A stretch of DNA of 64,000 nucleotides, taken from the NCBI GenBank assembly GCA_007745635.1, contig CP036272.1:1269619-1333618 (forward strand), written 5' to 3'. Source of the DNA: Stieleria bergensis (lineage in GTDB: Bacteria > Planctomycetota > Planctomycetia > Pirellulales > Pirellulaceae). Shown here piece by piece: positions 7,982 through 16,328 of this stretch (positions are counted from its first letter, which is position 1; the number at the start of each line of letters is the position of its first letter). The notes below the pieces were generated by a model. It was not told the DNA's origin, made no database searches, and was given only the letters and a program-made list of their open reading frames with translations. The translations under genes and the position numbers were made by a program.

Positions 7982-9560
7982 CTGCCTTGATTCGGGCGCG
8001 AAATCGTTGATCTGGATACGGGTGGCGTACCTTGGCGTGAGGGAGGTAGGTCAGCAGCAACCGTTTCATGCGAGGCCAAGGCCAGCGATGCCGTTGGCTG
8101 CGACGACAAAGCGTACGCAACCATAGTCGGCTAACCTCGTCTCGAAATCGACGTAGGCGGCTCACATTGCCTGGGACGGCATAGTAGGCCAGCCAGCCGC
8201 GGACCACACTACCCAGCCACCGACCTTGTTGGCCGACTGACTGGTGTCGCCGACGACGAAGCTCCGCCTTGATTGCCGAGAGGGTACGAGCCATCCGGCT
8301 CGCGATCGTCTCGCGGCGAATCATGAACCATCCCGTCTTTGGGCTGGTATCACAGCGGTGCGTGAAACCGAGAAAATCGAACGTCTCCGGTCGACCGTCT
8401 CCTCGCTCAGATCGACGCTCGATCGCATAACGACCAAACTCGAGCAAGCGAGTCTTTTCGGGATGAAGCTCAAGGCCGAACTTCCCGAAACGTTCCCGGA
8501 GTGCTTCCAGGCACATTTCAGCATCAGCTTTGCTCTCAAACCCAATCACAAAATCGTCGACGTACCGAACCACAACGACGTCCTTGCGGCCGCGCTGTCT
8601 TCGCCAGTGGTCAATCCACAAGTCCAACACATAGTGAAGATAGATGTTCGCAAGCAGCGGCGAGATCACCGCTCCTTGCGGAGTCCCCACCGTCGTCTTG
8701 GACCACTCACCGTCTTCGCTGACACCGGCTCGAAGCCATTTTCCGATCAGACGGAGAATCCGTTTGTCGCTAATGCGATGCTCGATGAACTTCATGAGCC
8801 ATTGGTGGTCCACGTTGTCAAAGAAGCCTTTCACATCGGCGTCCAGAATCCAGTTCACCTTTTTGCTGCTCACGCCGACACACAACGCATCGAGTGCATC
8901 ATGAGCGCCGCGACCAGGACGGCCACCATAACTGAATCCGAGAAAATCCTGTTCGTAGATGCACTGCATGACCCACCCGGTTGCCTTTTGGACAATCTTG
9001 TCCTCCAGGGCCGTGATGCCGATCGGACGTTGCCGGCCATCGGCTTTGGGAATGTAGATTCTCTTGGAGGGCTTCGCTCGGTAGGCACCCCGGTGAATAC
9101 GACCGTGTAGAGCCTCAATCGAGGCTTCTCGGTCTTGCTCGTACTGCTGCCAAGTCACCTCGTCGATGCCCGCTGCGGCAGATTTCTTCAAATCATCGAA
9201 GGCCTCGTGCAGCAGGGGAACGTTGATGTGATGCAACAGGTTCTCGAACTTCAACGCAGGACAGTCCCGCGCTGTTTCGCGCACACCCAGCAGCCCGCGA
9301 GAACGACGCTTGGTCCGACTCGAAGTTCGGGGTCGATCGTGCTGCGAGGTGCTCATCTTGGCTGAGTCCCTTTCCTCGACAGACTCCGCGGCCGGTTCAG
9401 TTCCGGCGTTGTTCGCCTGTGTCGGCAGTACTATGGACTCATCCGACTTCCGATCAGCGTTCATGGCAGCCTTTCCCGCTGGACGGTTCGCTGCCCGCAC
9501 TGGATACTTGCCAGTGGCCGATCGGATCTCCCGGTTCTCGCGATTGAGATTTCCACGCAT
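7971..9560 (-). CDS. ltrA: Group II intron reverse transcriptase/maturase (copy A)
   Basis: Intron-encoded protein of up to 529 residues that assists splicing and reverse-transcribes the intron at its DNA target. Blocks in order: RT0-RT1 region FENLLHHINVPLLHEAF (about 105-121) with AAGIDEVTW; RPIGI in RT2; DADVKGFFDNVDH in RT3; TPQGAVISPLLANIYLH in RT4; catalytic YVDD at 333-336 in RT5; and a GIIM/X domain with RGWLAYYAVPGN (454-465). The C-terminus ends soon after the X domain, without an HNH endonuclease. The first ATG is at 9560, but ATGs at 9464 (MNADRKSD) and 9356 are better placed relative to family N-termini. The stop codon lies inside domain V. The protein is identical to copy B. Confidence 0.93.
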   Translation of the reverse strand: MRGNLNRENREIRSATGKYPVRAANRPAGKAAMNADRKSDESIVLPTQANNAGTEPAAESVEERDSAKMSTSQHDRPRTSSRTKRRSRGLLGVRETARDCPALKFENLLHHINVPLLHEAFDDLKKSAAAGIDEVTWQQYEQDREASIEALHGRIHRGAYRAKPSKRIYIPKADGRQRPIGITALEDKIVQKATGWVMQCIYEQDFLGFSYGGRPGRGAHDALDALCVGVSSKKVNWILDADVKGFFDNVDHQWLMKFIEHRISDKRILRLIGKWLRAGVSEDGEWSKTTVGTPQGAVISPLLANIYLHYVLDLWIDHWRRQRGRKDVVVVRYVDDFVIGFESKADAEMCLEALRERFGKFGLELHPEKTRLLEFGRYAIERRSERGDGRPETFDFLGFTHRCDTSPKTGWFMIRRETIASRMARTLSAIKAELRRRRHQSVGQQGRWLGSVVRGWLAYYAVPGNVSRLRRFRDEVSRLWLRTLCRRSQRHRWPWPRMKRLLLTYLPHAKVRHPYPDQRFRARIKAGAV

Positions 9561-9829
9561 GCGCAGGTTCTCGTGACTCCGCCGTGTCCGATGGGTTCTC
9601 GCCTAATGACGAACCCATCGGTGTTGCCTTCCCCATAGAGGGACCGGGTCGGCACACGGAAGTTCAGATTTCGGAGCTCAATAGCTGGCCTGCGTTTCCC
9701 CCCTTGTCGGACGCTCAGCACAGATCGGTTACCCTCTCTGCACCTCCGATGGAGGCCATAGCAGTTGGCTAGACTTTCTACGTAGGACACTTTCATTCCC
9801 TATCTCAATCCGGTTTTATCCCGGCACTC

Positions 9830-9893
9830 CCCTCACCTCGCCTAGGCTCGACTCTCCCGCCAGCGGGAGAGTTCAGTCAACGAATGGTCGACG
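9830..9893 (+). repeat. Hairpin repeat, copy 2, right part
   Basis: Continuation of the repeat unit interrupted at 7909. It begins CCCTCACCTCGCC and contains the perfect hairpin at 9851-9872, 21 nt from the intron edge at 9829. Read in the intron's own orientation this hairpin is just upstream of the insertion point. Confidence 0.8.
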
Positions 9894-9990
9894 GTTTCGC
9901 TGTGGCGGCTTGCGGTTGGCGTTGCCAACCACTTCACCCTCACTTCGATTAGGCTTGACTCTCCCGCCAGCGGAGAGTGCAGTCAACGAA
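9894..9990 (+). repeat. Hairpin repeat, copy 3 (degenerate hairpin)
   Basis: Third tandem unit. The short palindrome is intact at 9914-9930, and the CACTTCACCCTCAC insertion-site segment is present and empty. The second hairpin (9958-9978) has lost one G in its right arm, so the stem is imperfect. Confidence 0.75.
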
Positions 9991-10062
9991 TTTTCCATCA
10001 GCTGTTTTGGCGTTCGCCACGGTTGCTTGGTTTATTTTCGGTGATGACAGATCGGCGGCTAG

Positions 10063-10425
10063 TCAGTGGAGATAGTTTGCCCTGACGTCGGCCAGCGGGT
10101 AATCACGCATGTCGAGGTCTGTTTCCTGTTGCAGGATTTCATGCAGACGGCGATAGCCGCGCGAGACCAATTCTGTTCGTTGGCTGGCGAAGGCGGCGTC
10201 CAGCGTGCGGCGATCCAAGGGGCCATCGACGATCAACGGTTCAAAACGTTGGTCTTCTATGAACTGTGCCAGGACAGGATTGCAGCGCAGATGTCGCTCG
10301 GGCGTGAGATGGAGCTGTTCCGGATCCAGTTCGCCGATGACAAAACGAAGGTACAAGTCGCTGTCAATGATCGCACTGACATCCTTGCCACAGACTTCAC
10401 AGAAGTAACCTTCGTCACATTTCAT
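10063..10425 (-). CDS. Conserved small protein with N-terminal Cys motif, downstream of dapB
   Basis: A 120-residue soluble protein of unknown function. The N-terminus, MKCDEGYFCEVCGKDV, holds three cysteines, two in a CxxC arrangement, suggesting a small metal site; there is no second CxxC pair, so a classical zinc ribbon is not complete. The remainder is charged and predicted helical, ending VRANYLH. The ATG at 10425 is preferred over a TTG three codons upstream. It begins about 20 bp after the dapB stop on the same strand, so cotranscription is likely, but nothing in the sequence links it to lysine synthesis. Confidence 0.65.
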   Translation of the reverse strand: MKCDEGYFCEVCGKDVSAIIDSDLYLRFVIGELDPEQLHLTPERHLRCNPVLAQFIEDQRFEPLIVDGPLDRRTLDAAFASQRTELVSRGYRRLHEILQQETDLDMRDYPLADVRANYLH

Positions 10426-10445
10426 GATCGTCAACGCACGCTGAG

Positions 10446-11249
10446 TTACATTTCCAGAACGTCGAACATGTCATACATGCCGGCGGGACGACCGATCAGC
10501 CATTTGGCTGCCGCGATGGCACCGGCGGCATAGCAATCACGATTGCTGGCTGCGACGTTCAGTTCAATGCGTTCGCCCAGCATGCCAAAAACGATGGTGT
10601 GCTCGCCGGGGTTATCGCCGACTCGAACGGCGTGGTAGCCGATCTCATTGCGTTTGCGTTGGCCGGTGTGGCCTTCACGTCCGTGAACATGAATGGTGTC
10701 GTCGCCCAGTTTGTCTGCGATCATGTCGCCAAACTTAAGCGCTGTTCCGCTTGGTGCGTCGGCTTTATAGCGGTGGTGCCGTTCGATGATTTCAACGTCC
10801 AGTCCACCCGGGACGTTGACCAGTTTTTCCGTGATTTGCTGTGCCAGCTTCATGGACAGGTTGACCGCCAAGGACATGCTTGGCGCCCAGACCACGGGAA
10901 TCGTGTTGGCCGCGTTCTGCAAGCGTTCGACTTGTAAATCGGTCATGCCAGTGGTGGCAACCACCAGCGCGGTTTTGTAAGCCACGCATTTTTCAACGCA
11001 GCGATCGATTGCTTCGGGCAGCGAGAAATCGATCACCACGTCGGCTTCATTGGGCCATTTACTGGACACGGGAACGCCAAGCGTTTCGACCGCCGCCAGA
11101 TCACCGGCGTCTTGCCCCAGCAGGGCGCTCTGATCGTTCTCAATTGCGCCCATCACGTCGATGGATGGATCTGCTGAAGCCAGGGCGACGACGCGACGGC
11201 CCATTCTGCCAGCAGCACCATGAACGGCGATTTTTAGAGATTCAGACAT
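10446..11249 (-). CDS. dapB: 4-hydroxy-tetrahydrodipicolinate reductase
   Basis: NAD(P)H-dependent enzyme of the diaminopimelate/lysine pathway, cytoplasmic. The 267-residue form starting at the ATG at 11249 fits the family; the open frame extends 45 codons further, but that extension has no family likeness. Motifs: nucleotide-binding GAAGRMG near the N-terminus, VVATTGMT, SMSLAVNLSMKL, the active-site and substrate segment EIIERHHRYKADAPSGTA with catalytic His and Lys, and a C-terminal AAKWLIGRPAGMYDMFDVL. The product also feeds cell-wall DAP, though planctomycete peptidoglycan is modest. Confidence 0.96.
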   Translation of the reverse strand: MSESLKIAVHGAAGRMGRRVVALASADPSIDVMGAIENDQSALLGQDAGDLAAVETLGVPVSSKWPNEADVVIDFSLPEAIDRCVEKCVAYKTALVVATTGMTDLQVERLQNAANTIPVVWAPSMSLAVNLSMKLAQQITEKLVNVPGGLDVEIIERHHRYKADAPSGTALKFGDMIADKLGDDTIHVHGREGHTGQRKRNEIGYHAVRVGDNPGEHTIVFGMLGERIELNVAASNRDCYAAGAIAAAKWLIGRPAGMYDMFDVLEM

Positions 11250-11436
11250 CAGCACTATCTTGGGAAGGTGGAACGCAAACGAGAGAATGCACGAATCAGG
11301 TCTGGTAATGTACCAAGCGTTGACCGCTGCAGGGAGATGCAGCTTGAACAGAAGCAGCATCCAATCGCAGATTCGCCCAGGCAAGATCAGGAACCGGTCT
11401 CAGTTGGGGTTGGCAGCTAGGCTGGTGCGTTGATCG

Positions 11437-12864
11437 CTAGGCGTACAACTGAATCGCTTTGATGATGTCATCCAGTTCGTTAGGAACCGAGATCGCTTTG
11501 TTGGCGTAAGAGGCCTTGGTCACACCTCGGCTACCCAAGGTTTTGTTGAACAGTTCTTGATCCGTGCTGTGATAAGCCACTGTCGCGGTTGGGTCTTTTA
11601 GCTCATGGCCGGTTAGCACGCAGACGACGCGATCACTTGGTGCGATGACGCCTTCGCGACGTAAAATCTTTGCGCCCGCGACACTGGCTGCCGAAGCGGG
11701 TTCGCAGCCGAAGCCGCCGGCACCGACCTGTGCTTTGGCATCCAAGATTTCCTGGTCGCTGACTTGTCGAACCACGCCATCGCAGAACTCCAACGCTCGC
11801 AAGCACTTCTTCAGGTTCACGGGGCGATTGATTTCAATCGCGCTGGCCAACGTGTCTGCTTTAATGCCATGGCGATCCATGTGATCCATGTATTCGCGAA
11901 TCGGATCCATGTTGACGTTGCCGCCGTTCCATCGCAGTCCACGGCGTTCATGCAATTCATAAAGTGTGTCAGCACCGCTGGCGTTGATGATCGCCAACCG
12001 AGGCACACGATCAATCAGCCCCAGTTCTTTGAGTTCCATGAAGGCTTTGCCGAACGAGCTGCTGTTGCCAAGGTTGCCACCGGGAACGACAATCCAGTCC
12101 GGAACCTCCCAACGCAAGGCTTCCAGCACTCGCAACATGATGGTCTTTTGGCCTTCCAAGCGAAACGGATTGACACTGTTGACCAGATAGATGCCCAGCT
12201 GCTCTGCCACTTCGCGAACGCGAAGCATGGCATCATCGAAATCGCCGGCAATCTGCACGGTCAGGGCGCCATAGTCCAACGCTTGGCTGAGTTTGCCGTA
12301 GCTGATTTTCCCGCTGCCAATGAAGATCACTGCCTTCATCAAACGTGTGGCACTACAGTACAGTGCCAGCGAAGCGGAGGTGTTTCCTGTGCTGGCACAC
12401 GCGGCTCGCTTGGCACCAAGCATATTGGCATGAGTGACGGCAGCACACATGCCGTTGTCTTTGAAACTGCCCGATGGGTTCATGCCTTCGTATTGCAAGT
12501 GCAGGTTGCCAGCATTGAGGCCAACAAACTTGCTTACACCATCGGCTTGTTGCAACAGCGTTTGACCTTCGCCAACGGTGACGATTTGGTCCTGGGGAAC
12601 GAAAGGCAACAGCTCATGGAATCGCCAGACACCAGAGAAACGCACGGGGTTGGTGCGCTGGCTCCACATGGCCTCAAAGTCACTGAGCTTACTGGGCACG
12701 TGGGCGCGGTCCCAGTCGTAGGTCACATCCAGCAACGAACCACACCTCGGGCATGAAGCGTGCATGACGTCGGTGTCATAGGTCGCCGCACACACCGGGT
12801 TGATACAACGCTGGAAGGCGACATCAGTGCGAATCGAAGAGTCGGTTTGAGTTATGGACGCCAT
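11437..12864 (-). CDS. thrC: Threonine synthase
   Basis: PLP enzyme that converts O-phosphohomoserine to threonine. The 475-residue form starts at the ATG at 12864 (MASITQTD); a 42-codon upstream extension of the frame is not family-like. It has an N-terminal zinc-ribbon-like segment, [22 protein letters not shown] (four Cys), then the fold-type II PLP motif [13 protein letters not shown] with the Schiff-base Lys, [16 protein letters not shown] and [16 protein letters not shown] for phosphate binding. The zinc-ribbon class is common in bacteria outside Enterobacteria. The gene is on the same strand as dapB, 187 bp upstream of it. Confidence 0.94.
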   Translation of the reverse strand: MASITQTDSSIRTDVAFQRCINPVCAATYDTDVMHASCPRCGSLLDVTYDWDRAHVPSKLSDFEAMWSQRTNPVRFSGVWRFHELLPFVPQDQIVTVGEGQTLLQQADGVSKFVGLNAGNLHLQYEGMNPSGSFKDNGMCAAVTHANMLGAKRAACASTGNTSASLALYCSATRLMKAVIFIGSGKISYGKLSQALDYGALTVQIAGDFDDAMLRVREVAEQLGIYLVNSVNPFRLEGQKTIMLRVLEALRWEVPDWIVVPGGNLGNSSSFGKAFMELKELGLIDRVPRLAIINASGADTLYELHERRGLRWNGGNVNMDPIREYMDHMDRHGIKADTLASAIEINRPVNLKKCLRALEFCDGVVRQVSDQEILDAKAQVGAGGFGCEPASAASVAGAKILRREGVIAPSDRVVCVLTGHELKDPTATVAYHSTDQELFNKTLGSRGVTKASYANKAISVPNELDDIIKAIQLYA

Positions 12865-13498
12865 GATTAGACAAGCCGTTGAAAGATGATCGGGGCGATG
12901 AATGCTGTGCGGGTTGTACTCAATAAGTCGGCGATCGGTCCCTGTAGGTTCATCGAAGCCCGATGGGATCACCGAATTTGACGGTTGCAAAGCCCGCGCA
13001 GACTGCCATAAGGATAGGCCGTTAAGTGGTCTTTGTCGCCATCTGATTGGCGGATCTTGCTCAGCAGGTCCATCCAGCAGTCAAGAAAGTACGTTCTGCG
13101 GAGCCGCTGGGGCGTGATTTCCCCCGAAAAACATCCGCTGACTCGCTGTCGCCCTGCGAACTGGGGTCTGTCGCCCTGCGAACTGGGGCCTGTCGCCCTG
13201 CGAACTGGGGCCTGTCGCCCTGCGAACTGGGGCCTGGGCGGGATTCAAATGGGCGGCGAATTGTCCGTTCACAGTAAAAACCAAGCCGATTCACCTTGAT
13301 TTGCTTCCCGCTGCTTGACAACTTTAGACGGTTCATTTGCGTCGTCTTTGGTCCCCCAGTCTATGTCGTTTCCGCCGCTTGCAGCTCTTTTGCGGCCCGC
13401 TGATCATGACTGCCTGGGATCGCAGCACCGTCGTTGCTGGAGCCACAGCGCCAGAGATCGGACTCATTGCAGTACTGGAAAAAGGAAGAAACCACAGG
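12865..13498. other. 634-bp intergenic region with a 22-bp tandem repeat
   Basis: It separates the divergent thrC (minus) and lspA (plus) genes. Short open frames here (for example 13061-13336 on the minus strand) are made mostly of the tandem repeat and show repetitive, non-family sequence, so no gene is called. The stretch before lspA contains AAAAAGGAAG at about 13480-13490, a plausible ribosome binding site for the ATG at 13499. No convincing promoter pair was found. Confidence 0.5.
13148..13235 (+). repeat. Tandem repeat, four units of 22 bp
   Basis: Four head-to-tail units beginning GTCGCCCTGCGAACTGGGG. Units 2-4 are identical and unit 1 differs by one base (T for C near its end). There are no spacers, so this is not a CRISPR. 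The unit is not a palindrome and its length is not a multiple of three, so it would not preserve a reading frame. Confidence 0.92.
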
Positions 13499-14149
13499 AT
13501 GACCCCCAAATCGGAGAGGCAAGACGCCTCCTCTCGGACTGAGCCGTCGTTGCTCAAGCGCGGAGTGCTTTTTCTGTCCTTGGCGGTGCTGGGTGGAGGA
13601 CTGGATCTGTACACCAAGCAGGCCATTTTCGCCTGGCGAGGCCTGCCAGGGGAAAAAGATATCTGGTGGGTTTGGGAGCCCTACTTTGGAATCGAAACGG
13701 CCGTCAACATCGGAGCACTGTTCGGAGTTGGGGCAGGCAAGGGCACTCTGTTTGCAGCGATCTCGATCCTGGCCGCCATCGGCGTGATCGTGTGGCTGTT
13801 CGTGTTTCGCGGCGCCCGATCACTGTGGCTGACCTGGGCCATGGGGTTGGTGGGCGGTGGCATCATTGGCAACCTTTACGATCGCTTGGGATTGTGGTGG
13901 GATGCGACGATGAATCCCGAATGGAAAAGCGGTGTCCGGGATTGGGTCCTGTGGCGAATCAATGAGCAATGGACCTGGCCGAACTTTAATATCGCTGATT
14001 CGTTGTTGGTTGTCGGCGCGGGCATGTTGCTGTACCAAAGTCTCTTCCCAGGACAATTTGAAAGCCTTGTTGACGAAGACCCGTCCTCGAGCGAAACGCC
14101 CGCTGAAGACGTCGCCGCTGAGAATGTCGCGGCTGATGCGAGTGATTGA
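13499..14149 (+). CDS. lspA: Lipoprotein signal peptidase (signal peptidase II)
   Basis: Membrane aspartyl protease that removes signal peptides from prolipoproteins after lipidation. The ATG at 13499 gives 217 residues; the frame opens earlier at 13337 but without family likeness. Four TM segments are visible, and the catalytic pair is Asp128 in GNLYDRL and Asp167 in FNIADSLLVVG. VNIGALFGVGAG is the family's N-x-GxxFG segment. The loop between the two catalytic motifs is longer than usual (about 30 residues, WWDATMNPEWKSG). The C-terminus ends in an acidic Ala-rich tail. A client lipoprotein lies at 18251-19393. Confidence 0.92.
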   Translation: MTPKSERQDASSRTEPSLLKRGVLFLSLAVLGGGLDLYTKQAIFAWRGLPGEKDIWWVWEPYFGIETAVNIGALFGVGAGKGTLFAAISILAAIGVIVWLFVFRGARSLWLTWAMGLVGGGIIGNLYDRLGLWWDATMNPEWKSGVRDWVLWRINEQWTWPNFNIADSLLVVGAGMLLYQSLFPGQFESLVDEDPSSSETPAEDVAAENVAADASD

Positions 14150-14256
14150 TTGCCAGAGGCAAACCACACCAAGATCAGTTGCCGATCGATCCGGGGCGTG
14201 ATCGCTGAATCGCCACGGCTTTGTCCCGTTTTAAGTCACTTACAAGCAGACAAGAC

Positions 14257-15087
14257 ATGAATGGTCAAGCAAACAATGGTCAATTACCGGCTACCTGGGG
14301 AAGCGAGCATGAGGGGCGACTGACAGCGCTCCATGAAATCGTGACGCAGGCTGGTCAGTCGACTTTGTCACTGTTTGGTGACCCCAGTTTGCATGTCGAC
14401 GCCAAGAGCGATGATTCGCCGGTCACGGTCGCTGATCGTGGCGCTGAAAAACTGGCGCGTGAATTGATCACGGCGGCGTTTCCCAAAGACACGGTTCAAG
14501 GGGAAGAGTTTGCCGAGCACTCTGGAGAGTCTTCGTATCGCTGGGTGATTGATCCCATCGATGGAACCAAATCGTTCATCTGTGGCGTGCCGTTGTACTC
14601 GACATTGCTGGCGTTGGAATGTGATGGGGAACCCGTTGCGGGGGCGATTTATATCCCAGCGCTCGGCGAAATGCTGCTCGCTGCGCTTGGTCAGGGATGT
14701 TGGTATCAACCCAGTGCCGGAGCGGATTGGAACGCTGCTCGGGTCTCCACGCGCGATTCACTTGACCAAGCCGTGTTCTTGACCAGCCAAGTGGATTCCT
14801 TTGATGAACGCGGTGATGCAGGGGCTTACCAAGCCTTGCAGTCGGCCTGCCGTCTCTCGCGCAGTTGGGGTGACGGTTATGGTTATCTGTTGGTTGCCAC
14901 CGGTCGCGCCGACATCATGGTGGATCCCATTTGCAACGCCTGGGATGTCGCGGCCATGCTGCCGATCGTCCAGGAGGCTGGCGGTCGGTTCACAGACTGG
15001 AAAGGTAACGCCACCGTTCGCGGCGGGGATGGTGTGGGCAGTAATGGTTTGCTGCACCAGAGCGCGCTGGACCTGCTCGGCTGCTGA
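14257..15087 (+). CDS. Inositol-monophosphatase-fold phosphatase, HisN-like
   Basis: A 276-residue Mg-dependent phosphatase of the IMPase superfamily. Metal-site motifs are GEEF (82-85), WVIDPIDGTKSF (97-107) and NAWDVAAM with Asp230. Two features point to the histidinol-phosphatase branch (HisN): SFICGVPLYSTLLAL after DGTK, and SWGDGYGYLLVATGRADIMVDP before the final Asp. With hisC and hisD at the start of the window a role in histidine synthesis is plausible, although 12 kb apart. The ATG at 14257 is preferred to a TTG at 14221. An inositol or nucleotide phosphatase remains possible. Confidence 0.82.
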   Translation: MNGQANNGQLPATWGSEHEGRLTALHEIVTQAGQSTLSLFGDPSLHVDAKSDDSPVTVADRGAEKLARELITAAFPKDTVQGEEFAEHSGESSYRWVIDPIDGTKSFICGVPLYSTLLALECDGEPVAGAIYIPALGEMLLAALGQGCWYQPSAGADWNAARVSTRDSLDQAVFLTSQVDSFDERGDAGAYQALQSACRLSRSWGDGYGYLLVATGRADIMVDPICNAWDVAAMLPIVQEAGGRFTDWKGNATVRGGDGVGSNGLLHQSALDLLGC

Positions 15088-15097
15088 GCATTTGGTT

Positions 15098-15178
15098 GTT
15101 GTGGCTGGCGGTTGGCGTTGCCAACCACTTCACCCTCACCTCGCTTAGGCTCGACTCTCCCGCCAGCGGGAGAGTGCA
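15098..15178 (+). repeat. Hairpin repeat, isolated copy (intron-free site)
   Basis: Single copy of the repeat, following the HisN-like gene by about 10 bp. The short palindrome GGTTGGCGTTGCCAACC is at 15110-15126 and the 22-bp perfect hairpin ACTCTCCCGC...GCGGGAGAGT is at 15154-15175. Between them CACTTCACCCTCACC is uninterrupted. This is the empty-site reference that defines the intron boundaries at 7910/9829 and 61754/63673. It could also act as a transcript-end structure, but no T-run follows. Confidence 0.85.
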
Positions 15179-15343
15179 GTTTACTGGCGCGTGCAAGCAC
15201 GGCGCCCGACGACCTCGCAGGCTGGCGACGGCTTTTCTTGCCTTGCGATCAGCGCTGGAAAATTGGTAGCACACCGAGCGTGGCTTGCTCTCGTGAGCCA
15301 GTGCTTTTCTCGCATGTCGTGACTCGTTGGAAACCTGCAGCGA

Positions 15344-16210
15344 ATGAATCGTTTACCGCAAATCTGTGATCGCAGTGACTCCCTACCATCTTTGCCGGGA
15401 AAGGTCTCGAAGCGTCCCGCGATCGGGGTGTTCTTGGCAGCCTGCGTGGGCGCGATGTTGTGGCCGATGGTCGCCGGGAACGCCGGTGATGACAGTTGGT
15501 CAATGGACCGAATCGTGACCAAGGCTCCTGAATTCGCAGACTCCAGTCCCGCTGCGACTCCGGTTGCCGATTCCGGTGCCGATGCAGACTTTCGTGCTCA
15601 GAGAGTGCGTGCGGCGGCACTCTCTGGGATCAGAGGCAATCACCATGTGGAATTGCCCTATAAAGCGACCCCACCTACAGCGACCCAACATACAGCGACC
15701 TATGACGAAAGCGGTGCTGATCCGGGGCAGCCGCCGCATCAGGATTTTCGCGTCATCATGCCGGTGGCTCAGCGGGCACAGCCCAGGATGGGGCCGGTGA
15801 TTCCCAGCGTTGAACCGCCGCCGCAGTCGCCCGGTGATGCTGGTTTTCCGGTTGCGCAGGCGGGCTCTTTCAACACGCCTCAGCAGTCGGCGGATTCGGT
15901 TCCGGTCGCCCAGAACCCAGCGTTTTTTGGCCAAACACCGCCAAATACCCCCCAAAGCACTGAGGATTCGACGCCTCATGTGGGCTCCGCGGGTGATCTG
16001 ATCGTTTTTAGTGGAGTCAGTTCATCAGGAAGTCACACAATTACGGTAATTCACACCAGAAAAATGCAAATCGCTGTGTATCATATCGACGGGTCAGGCA
16101 AGATTCAGTTGAAATCGAGCCGGCCTATTGATGCAGATTTTGCCCTCACGTTCAACGCAACCGCGCCACTTCCCCAGGAAATTCGCCAAATGGCGACAGA
16201 GGTTAAGTAA
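15344..16210 (+). CDS. Secreted or membrane-anchored protein, function unknown
   Basis: A 288-residue protein with a hydrophobic segment at about residues 25-44 (AIGVFLAACVGAMLWPMVAG), then a long Pro/Ala/Gln-rich, low-complexity stretch (about 50-210), and a compact C-terminal module (about 215-288). That module contains DLIVFSGVSSSGSHTITVI, QIAVYHIDGSGKIQLKSSR and PLPQEIRQMATEVK, which looks folded, mostly beta. I do not recognise a family. It is followed after 118 bp by the tail-anchored DNA-binding-like gene on the same strand, so the two may be cotranscribed. Confidence 0.6.
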   Translation: MNRLPQICDRSDSLPSLPGKVSKRPAIGVFLAACVGAMLWPMVAGNAGDDSWSMDRIVTKAPEFADSSPAATPVADSGADADFRAQRVRAAALSGIRGNHHVELPYKATPPTATQHTATYDESGADPGQPPHQDFRVIMPVAQRAQPRMGPVIPSVEPPPQSPGDAGFPVAQAGSFNTPQQSADSVPVAQNPAFFGQTPPNTPQSTEDSTPHVGSAGDLIVFSGVSSSGSHTITVIHTRKMQIAVYHIDGSGKIQLKSSRPIDADFALTFNATAPLPQEIRQMATEVK

Positions 16211-16328
16211 CGGTTCGCTATGGCCGAGCTAAAGGGTAGAGAGTGGGGTTTCCCTCACAAATCTGTGTCAACATTGTCCGATTGACCCAATCGCTACCTT
16301 CTTTTGTACTTTTCAAAGCGTCGCGCCA

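Larger units (their letters stand above)
7910..9829 (-). mobile_element. Group II intron, copy A (1,920 bp)
   Basis: Self-splicing retroelement on the minus strand. Its 5' end is near 9829 (the GUGCC-like start is at 9827, so the left exon boundary is uncertain by 2 nt). The RNA domains occupy 9561-9829, the maturase ORF fills domain IV, domain V is at 7950-7981 and domain VI runs to 7910, with a CCTACCG branch-site region and an AC 3' end. The copy at 61754-63673 has the same length and is nearly identical. Boundaries come from comparison with the intron-free repeat at 15098-15178. The IEP lacks an HNH endonuclease, and the exon has a hairpin upstream, which fits the IIC-like way of choosing targets. 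Confidence 0.88.

Noticed and set aside
13148..13235. Possible CRISPR array
   Set aside because: Units abut without spacers, and no cas gene is in the window.
13061..13336. Open frames on both strands across the 22-bp tandem repeat
   Set aside because: Their residues are just the repeat read in different frames; no conserved sequence beyond it.
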